Source: Candidatus Sulfotelmatobacter sp.
GTDB lineage: Bacteria > Acidobacteriota > Terriglobia > Terriglobales > Acidobacteriaceae
NCBI GenBank assembly: GCA_030049565.1
Contig: JASIKQ010000563.1
Coordinates: 1-5,408 of the forward strand
DNA length: 5,408 nucleotides
Reading direction: 5' to 3'
Shown here: positions 1 to 3,353 of the stretch, in pieces
How positions within the stretch are numbered: position 1 is the first letter of the stretch
Layout of the letters: every line of letters begins with the position of its first letter
Notes under the pieces: model-generated
Databases searched by the model: none
What the model was told of the DNA's origin: nothing
Seen by the model: only the letters and a program-made list of their open reading frames with translations
Translations under genes and position numbers: made by a program

Positions 1-436
1 CAACCCGCTCGCCAAACGCGATGCTAGCGATCGCAGCCGAAGTGTATCGGCCAATTCCGGGCAATAACTTTAGTTCTTGCGACGTCTGGGGCAACTTTCC
101 ACGGTGTCTGCGCACGAGGATCTTCGCCGCCTTATGCAGCATGCGCGCGCGCCTGTAGTAACCGAGACCGCTCCACGCCGCCAGCACGCTGGCTTCACGC
201 GCCGCCGCCAGCTTCTTCACATTTGGGAAACGCCGCAGAAATTCGTGGTAATGCTCCATTACCGCGGCCACGCGCGTTTGCTGCAACATGATCTCCGAAA
301 GCCACACGCGGTAGGGATCGCGGCTGGTGCGCCAGGGCAGATCACGCGCATGGGCGTCGTACCAGGCCATTAGCGTCAAGCGGAAGGATGGTGTGGAATT
401 GACCGGCAGATCAGAGTAGCGTGAAGCTTTTTTCAC
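1..436 (-). CDS. mutY: A/G-specific adenine DNA glycosylase MutY, N-terminal part (runs off the left edge)
   Basis: MutY removes adenine mispaired with 8-oxoguanine or guanine in base-excision repair. About 145 residues are visible, cut by the window edge. Counting from the GTG at 436-434, the reading shows DLPWR (32-36), DPYRVWLSEIMLQQTRV (40-56) containing the catalytic Glu (E48), WSGLGYYRRARMLH (88-101), and the helix-hairpin-helix LPGIGRYTSAAIAS (125-138). The second catalytic Asp, the 4Fe-4S cysteines and the NUDIX-like C-terminal domain would lie outside the window. The start is uncertain. The ATG at 370-368 falls inside the conserved first helix (MAWYDAHARDLPW) and seems too short compared with E. 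coli MutY. The GTG at 436 adds 22 residues, and the frame stays open to a TGA at 595-593 with ATGs at 529 and 523. None of these has a clear ribosome-binding site. The family call is very secure; the start is not. Confidence 0.93.
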   Translation of the reverse strand, partial: MKKASRYSDLPVNSTPSFRLTLMAWYDAHARDLPWRTSRDPYRVWLSEIMLQQTRVAAVMEHYHEFLRRFPNVKKLAAAREASVLAAWSGLGYYRRARMLHKAAKILVRRHRGKLPQTSQELKLLPGIGRYTSAAIASIAFGERV

Positions 437-528
437 TTTGTTCAAGATTACGCCAGTGCCAGCTCTACACAAAACACGAGCGGCCAGGCTCCGCCTAGGG
501 AACTGCCAAGGGTGTGTCGTCATTGCCA

Positions 529-558
529 TTGACCGACGCTCGCCGTCCACGAAATAAT
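529..558 (+). promoter_or_regulatory. candidate sigma70-type promoter for the 75-aa gene and rlpA
   Basis: TTGACC (529-534) matches the -35 consensus at five of six positions. AATAAT (553-558) matches TATAAT at five of six, with an 18-bp spacer. It lies in the divergent gap between mutY and the 75-aa gene and would give a leader of roughly 60 nt. This is a consensus match by eye only, and acidobacterial promoter preferences may differ. Confidence 0.4.
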
Positions 559-586
559 ACCTCTGCCTGGCATCCGCAATCGACGC

Positions 587-600
587 GTGAATTCATTCAC
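587..600. promoter_or_regulatory. small inverted repeat GTGAAT-TC-ATTCAC upstream of the 75-aa gene
   Basis: Two perfect 6-bp arms (GTGAAT and ATTCAC) are separated by TC. They lie in the predicted leader, just before the ribosome-binding site of the 624 gene. It could be an operator half-site pair or a small hairpin. It is short enough to occur by chance, and no regulator is identifiable. Confidence 0.2.
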
Positions 601-623
601 GCCCCTGAGCAGCGAGGAGCATC

Positions 624-851
624 ATGAACGACTTCAACCGCAAGGTGGAAGACGCCTCGGCGCGCGTCAGCAAAACTGTCGCCGATGCGGCAGAGCGCAT
701 CGAGAAAGAAATCCCCGAATTTATCAAGTACCTGAACGACGAAGTCGTCCCCGCGGTACGCCAGCATTCGACCAAGGCGTTACGCATTGCCAGCACAAAG
801 CTGACCGAACTGGCCGACTACATGGAGCAACACACGCCCCCGCGCAAGTAG
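624..851 (+). CDS. small helical protein of unknown function (75 aa)
   Basis: I do not recognise a named family. The start is well supported: GAGGAG (614-619) sits 4 nt before the ATG. The codons are regular and GC-ending (runs such as GTC GCC GAT GCG and GAC GAA GTC GTC CCC). The product has no signal peptide or membrane span. It is charged and amphipathic, and predicted by eye to be almost wholly alpha-helical in two segments: residues about 3-30 (KVEDASARVSKTVADAAERI) and 33-70 (FIKYLNDEVVPAVRQHSTKA and onward), with a basic Pro-containing tail PPRK. This periodicity suggests a coiled-coil or helix-bundle protein, perhaps a partner or membrane-surface protein, but that is inference. It is the first gene after the divergent promoter region and ends 38 nt before the proposed rlpA start, so the two may be co-transcribed. 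A longer overlapping frame over the same bases is rejected as a shadow. Confidence 0.75.
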   Translation: MNDFNRKVEDASARVSKTVADAAERIEKEIPEFIKYLNDEVVPAVRQHSTKALRIASTKLTELADYMEQHTPPRK

Positions 852-889
852 AGCCAAGGCACGCGACCTTTTTCTCGAAAGCATTTCTG

Positions 890-1648
890 TTGAACGGGGC
901 AGCACTGATTCTGTTGCTTGCGATCATGCTGCTCAGCGGATGCAGTCATTCCAAGCAGGCGCATGTGAATGTCCCTCCGCCTCCAGCCCTAGCATTCTCG
1001 CCTGAATCTGTTTCTGCCGAAGGTGCAGCCCGTAGCAGCCGCGAAAGCATAGAAGGAGCAGGCGACCTCGCCGAACCCGCCATCCCTGCCTGGACCAGTC
1101 CTCTGGCAACCGAAATCGGGCGCGCCAGTTGGTATGGCCCGCCTTACCACAACCGCGTAGGATCGAACGGCGAAGTCTATAACATGCACGCCATGACGGC
1201 AGCGCATCGCACCCTGCCCTTAGGGTCGATTGTGCGCGTGACAAACCTGAAGACCGGCCACACCGCGCTGGTTCGGATTACTGACCGCGGCCCGTTCATC
1301 CCCGGACGCATTCTCGACCTCTCGCTGGCCGCCGCCCGCAAGCTGGACGTCTACCTGCCCGGAACCGCCGAAGTGAAAGTGGAGGTGATGCAGACCCCGG
1401 CGCCTTTGGAGAGCGGCGGCAAGTGGGCGGTGCAAATTGGAGGCTTCCGCAGCGAACACGAAGCGACCAAACTTGCCGGCCACCTCGAGCACCGTTATCG
1501 CACGGCCAAAGTGCTGAGCTTCCCGAGCCCGGCAGGAGATTGGTGGGTGCGGGTGCGCGTGCTCGACGACGAACGCTCCCGTGCCCAGCAAATGGTCGCC
1601 GAAACCAAGACTCAAGAGGGAGCGGTGTTCCTGGTAAGACTGGACTGA
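890..1648 (+). CDS. rlpA: RlpA-like septal-ring lipoprotein: DPBB domain plus C-terminal SPOR domain
   Basis: RlpA proteins are periplasmic or outer-membrane lipoproteins. In Pseudomonas aeruginosa RlpA is a lytic transglycosylase acting on stem-peptide-free glycan, recruited to division sites by SPOR binding to such glycan. With the TTG at 890 as residue 1 (252 aa), there is a hydrophobic stretch 4-16 and lipobox LSGC (Cys18), then a Pro/Ser-rich linker 19-75. The double-psi beta-barrel spans 77-166: GRASWYG (77-83), SNGEVY (92-97), MTAAHRTLPLGS (102-113), VRITDRGPF (128-136), RILDLS (140-145). H106 and D132 match the conserved His and Asp implicated in catalysis. SPOR follows (about 176-252), opening KWAVQIGGFRSEHEATKLA. 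The start is the weak point. No ATG or GTG lies between the upstream gene's stop and the lipobox except an ATG at 926, only five codons before the Cys. The TTG at 890 lacks a strong ribosome site and gives no basic n-region, although a Lys codon lies just upstream at 878. The ATG at 587 would overlap the 75-aa gene entirely and is unlikely. Confidence 0.9.
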   Translation: MNGAALILLLAIMLLSGCSHSKQAHVNVPPPPALAFSPESVSAEGAARSSRESIEGAGDLAEPAIPAWTSPLATEIGRASWYGPPYHNRVGSNGEVYNMHAMTAAHRTLPLGSIVRVTNLKTGHTALVRITDRGPFIPGRILDLSLAAARKLDVYLPGTAEVKVEVMQTPAPLESGGKWAVQIGGFRSEHEATKLAGHLEHRYRTAKVLSFPSPAGDWWVRVRVLDDERSRAQQMVAETKTQEGAVFLVRLD

Positions 1649-1694
1649 TTAAGGTCACCACGGCGAAGCTGCATGCTCGGCTCTCGATCGCCTG

Positions 1695-1734
1695 GGTAGT
1701 GGTGCAGTTTGAATATTCAAACTGCACCACTACC
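1695..1734. repeat. perfect 40-bp palindrome flanked by 8-9 bp direct repeats
   Basis: The left half, GGTAGTGGTGCAGTTTGAAT (1695-1714), is followed immediately by its exact reverse complement (1715-1734), with no unpaired centre. The next bases outward (G1694 and A1735) do not pair. The same word ATCGCCTGG occurs at 1687-1695 and at 1735-1743, directly abutting both ends. That gives an 8-bp duplication around a 40-bp symmetric insert, or 9 bp around 39 bp. The element lies in the 151-bp gap between rlpA and hinT. No T-run follows it on either strand, so it is not a typical intrinsic terminator, though its transcript would form a 20-bp stem minus loop bases. The flanking repeats suggest insertion of a miniature palindromic (MITE- or REP-like) element. 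A large operator is the alternative. Confidence 0.85.
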
Positions 1735-1786
1735 ATCGCCTGGCTGGAGTGGATTCGGCTTTGACGCAAATGTTATGGTGTCGATC

Positions 1787-1792
1787 AGGTGA
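1787..1792 (+). promoter_or_regulatory. ribosome-binding site that fixes the hinT start
   Basis: AGGTGA sits 7 nt before the ATG at 1800. The open frame extends upstream to an ATG at 1749, but that start has no comparable site, and its extra 17 residues do not resemble the N-terminus of this family. Confidence 0.6.
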
Positions 1793-1799
1793 CTGCCCG

Positions 1800-2153
1800 A
1801 TGAACGACCCCAGCACGAAGTGCCCTTTTTGCCGGATTCTCCGTGGCGAGCTTCCGTCAAAGAAGGTTTACGAGAACGATCATGTCTTCGCCTTCGAAGA
1901 CATCAATCCGAAAGCGCCCACGCACGTGCTCGTGATCCCCAAAAAACACTTTGCGGGATTAAAAGAAGCGCAGGAGGAAGACGCTGAGGCGATCGGGCGC
2001 TGTCACCTCGCGGCGGCCGAGATTGCCCGCCAGCGCAAAATCGAGAAGGGATACCGCACTGTAGTGAACGTAGGCCCGGGATCAGGCCAGTCCGTATTTC
2101 ATCTGCACGTGCATCTGCTCGGCGGGCGTCACCTAAGCTGGCCGCCGGGGTAA
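1800..2153 (+). CDS. hinT: HinT-type histidine-triad (HIT) nucleotide-binding hydrolase
   Basis: HinT proteins are small cytoplasmic dimers that hydrolyse purine nucleoside phosphoramidates and adenylated lysine adducts. The 117-aa product fits the family along its full length: CPFCRILRGELPS (8-20), a VYENDHVFAFEDINPKAPTH block (23-42), VLVIPKKH (43-50), a helix of about 55-80, RTVVNVGPGSGQ (86-97) with conserved N90, and the triad HLHVHLLGGR (101-110), in which H103 is the expected nucleophile. The C-terminus WPPG is also usual in bacterial HinT relatives. The Cys pair C8/C11 at the N-terminus is common in this subgroup. The gene follows the 40-bp palindrome by 65 nt and is convergent with the next gene. 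A hairpin with a T-rich tail lies just after the stop. Family assignment is very secure; the physiological substrate is unknown. Confidence 0.95.
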   Translation: MNDPSTKCPFCRILRGELPSKKVYENDHVFAFEDINPKAPTHVLVIPKKHFAGLKEAQEEDAEAIGRCHLAAAEIARQRKIEKGYRTVVNVGPGSGQSVFHLHVHLLGGRHLSWPPG

Positions 2154-2157
2154 GGGG

Positions 2158-2181
2158 GCTCGGGGCCGAGCGTTTCACTTT
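2158..2181 (+). terminator. probable intrinsic terminator after hinT
   Basis: GCTCGG (2158-2163) pairs perfectly with CCGAGC (2166-2171) across a two-base centre, or five pairs around a four-base loop. GTTTCACTTT follows. It starts 5 nt after the hinT stop and lies between convergent genes. The T-tract is interrupted, so efficiency is uncertain. Read on the minus strand the hairpin is followed by C residues, so it is unlikely to serve the opposing gene. Confidence 0.5.
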
Positions 2182-2189
2182 CCAGTTCT

Positions 2190-2849
2190 TTATTGCACTG
2201 CGGGGGATTCATCCTCTGGCGCGCCATGCCGCCTTAGCAGTTGCGGCAGGTTCTGCGAGAACGCCGACCGTGGCAGCACCATATCGCAGCCGACTTCGTG
2301 GGCCTTCTGCTTCAGATCTCCCTGTACGTGCGAAAGGAAGCCGATAATCGACGTGCCCTTTTTCAGCTTCGACTTCAACCGCGGGATAAGCGTCAGGGGC
2401 CGCGCGTTCACGTTGTTGAGATCGAAAATGATCAACGACGGCTTCTCTTCGCCATTCTGCTGCATGCGATCGGCGAGGTCCTTGTCGCTCTTGGTGAACT
2501 CGACCTTAACGTTCAGCTTGCGCGCGGTCTCCTGGATCTTCGCTTGGAAAAACAAGTCGTCGACAAAGGCAAAGATGCGCGGGGTGGTATCTTCGCGCGG
2601 AGGCAAAGGCTCGGGTTCGGCAACCGCGAAGGGCGGAGCAAAGCCCGGGCGCGGCCCACGCCGCCCCTGTCCGTTGCCATTGCCCGACAATGCAGCCCGA
2701 TAACTGTGATCCATGGGCGCGGTGTAGATACCGTCGGGATTGTGGCGGGCCTGGGTTGTACCGTGGCGCCCGCGTGGATTGTTGTGACGGCGTCCGCGCC
2801 GACGCCGCCTTCCTCCTCCGCCGGAGGGTCGTCCTGGTCCTGCGTTCAT
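2190..2849 (-). CDS. Arg/Gly-rich tail plus degenerate response-regulator receiver-like domain (219 aa)
   Basis: No named gene is recognised. The start is supported by GAGAGG (complement of 2853-2858), 3 nt before the ATG at 2849. Residues 1-70 are low-complexity and strongly basic (GGGGRRRRRGRRHNNPRGRHG at 10-30, then GNGNGQGRRGPRPG at 56-69), followed by a Pro/Glu linker (71-89). From about 90 the sequence follows a receiver-like beta/alpha order: RIFAFVDDLFFQAKI (91-105, with D97/D98), a helix, PSLIIFDLNN (137-146, D143 at the phospho-Asp position), TSIIGFLSH (166-174, S173 at the switch Thr/Ser), and CDMVLPRSAF (188-197). In the last block Arg replaces the invariant Lys, so normal phosphotransfer is doubtful. 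A role as a nucleic-acid-associated pseudo-receiver, with the RG tail binding RNA or DNA, is inference. There is no HTH, kinase or membrane segment. A short terminal tail (208-219) is acidic. Confidence 0.88.
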   Translation of the reverse strand: MNAGPGRPSGGGGRRRRRGRRHNNPRGRHGTTQARHNPDGIYTAPMDHSYRAALSGNGNGQGRRGPRPGFAPPFAVAEPEPLPPREDTTPRIFAFVDDLFFQAKIQETARKLNVKVEFTKSDKDLADRMQQNGEEKPSLIIFDLNNVNARPLTLIPRLKSKLKKGTSIIGFLSHVQGDLKQKAHEVGCDMVLPRSAFSQNLPQLLRRHGAPEDESPAVQ

Positions 2850-3353
2850 AGTCCTCTCAATGCTGTCGGGCCGGTCTTCGATTTTATTGTTCGGCCCAGT
2901 ACAGGAATGTAAAGCTTAACGATTGCTGTTCTCCATTGGTTGCCGCAGTCCGCCGCGGCGTTGGCGCACGGCCCTTCTTATGAGAAGCCTCCCCAGATCA
3001 CGTATGGGCATTCAACAGGAACCTGGGCAAGCGCTCTGGAGCGGGACCCTGCCTTAACCTTCCTGCATGGCAGGCGGGTGAAGGCGATCATGAACACCCG
3101 GTCGACCGCAACCTGATGAAGCGAAATTGCACTGACAAAAAAGACTTTCAACTCTTGCGTATCGGTTATCCGTTATCGGAATCTACAGCGCCCGACGGGA
3201 ACGTCAGGCGCGCAAGCTCTCGCGGGAACGAGGCCAATGAGAACGAATCAATGTTACTCGCAACCGCCCGGGCGCGCAAGGGGCAAAGTAAGGGCCCTTT
3301 TGCACAGGAGGACATGGCTGGAAGAATGGCATGCTTGTAGTTCTTAACAGACG
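2850..3353. other. about 500-bp stretch without a convincing gene
   Basis: This lies upstream of the pseudo-receiver gene and downstream of the S53 protease gene, both on the minus strand, so it must contain the pseudo-receiver promoter and possibly the protease 3' end. I could not fix either. Visible items are short hairpins CTTCT/AGAAG (2974-2987), CGCTC/GAGCG (3032-3043) and CCTGC/GCAGG (3062-3074). There is also a chain of plus-strand mini-frames: an 8-codon one at 3090-3116 whose TGA overlaps the ATG of a 74-codon frame (3116-3340). A strong AGGAGG site (3306-3311) inside the latter precedes an in-frame ATG at 3314 followed by only seven more codons. The 74-codon frame has mixed codon use and no recognisable domain, so I do not call it a gene. 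No tRNA, known riboswitch or CRISPR was recognised. Confidence 0.6.

Noticed and set aside
587..889. Extension of the rlpA frame upstream to the ATG at 587
   Set aside because: It fully overlaps the well-supported 624-851 gene in another frame, has no ribosome site, and its translation is Arg/His-rich shadow sequence unlike any lipoprotein leader.
1695..1734. The palindrome as a CRISPR repeat or a rho-independent terminator
   Set aside because: It is a single unit with no repeat-spacer array, and no T-rich tract follows on either strand.
1296..1769. 157-codon minus-strand frame running through rlpA and the palindrome
   Set aside because: It is antisense to a conserved gene, has Arg/Pro-rich composition typical of GC-rich shadow frames, and no recognisable domain.
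2241..2912. 223-codon plus-strand frame over the pseudo-receiver gene
   Set aside because: The minus-strand product has coherent receiver-like motifs and a ribosome site; the plus frame has neither and reads as a shadow.
3289..3300. AAGGGCCCTT palindrome as a terminator for the protease gene
   Set aside because: It has no loop and no clear T-run after it in the minus-strand direction; it is too short to distinguish from chance.
3116..3340. 74-codon plus-strand frame as a gene
   Set aside because: There is no ribosome site at its ATG, mixed codon use unlike the neighbouring genes, and no recognisable motif. It is kept only as a finding to check.
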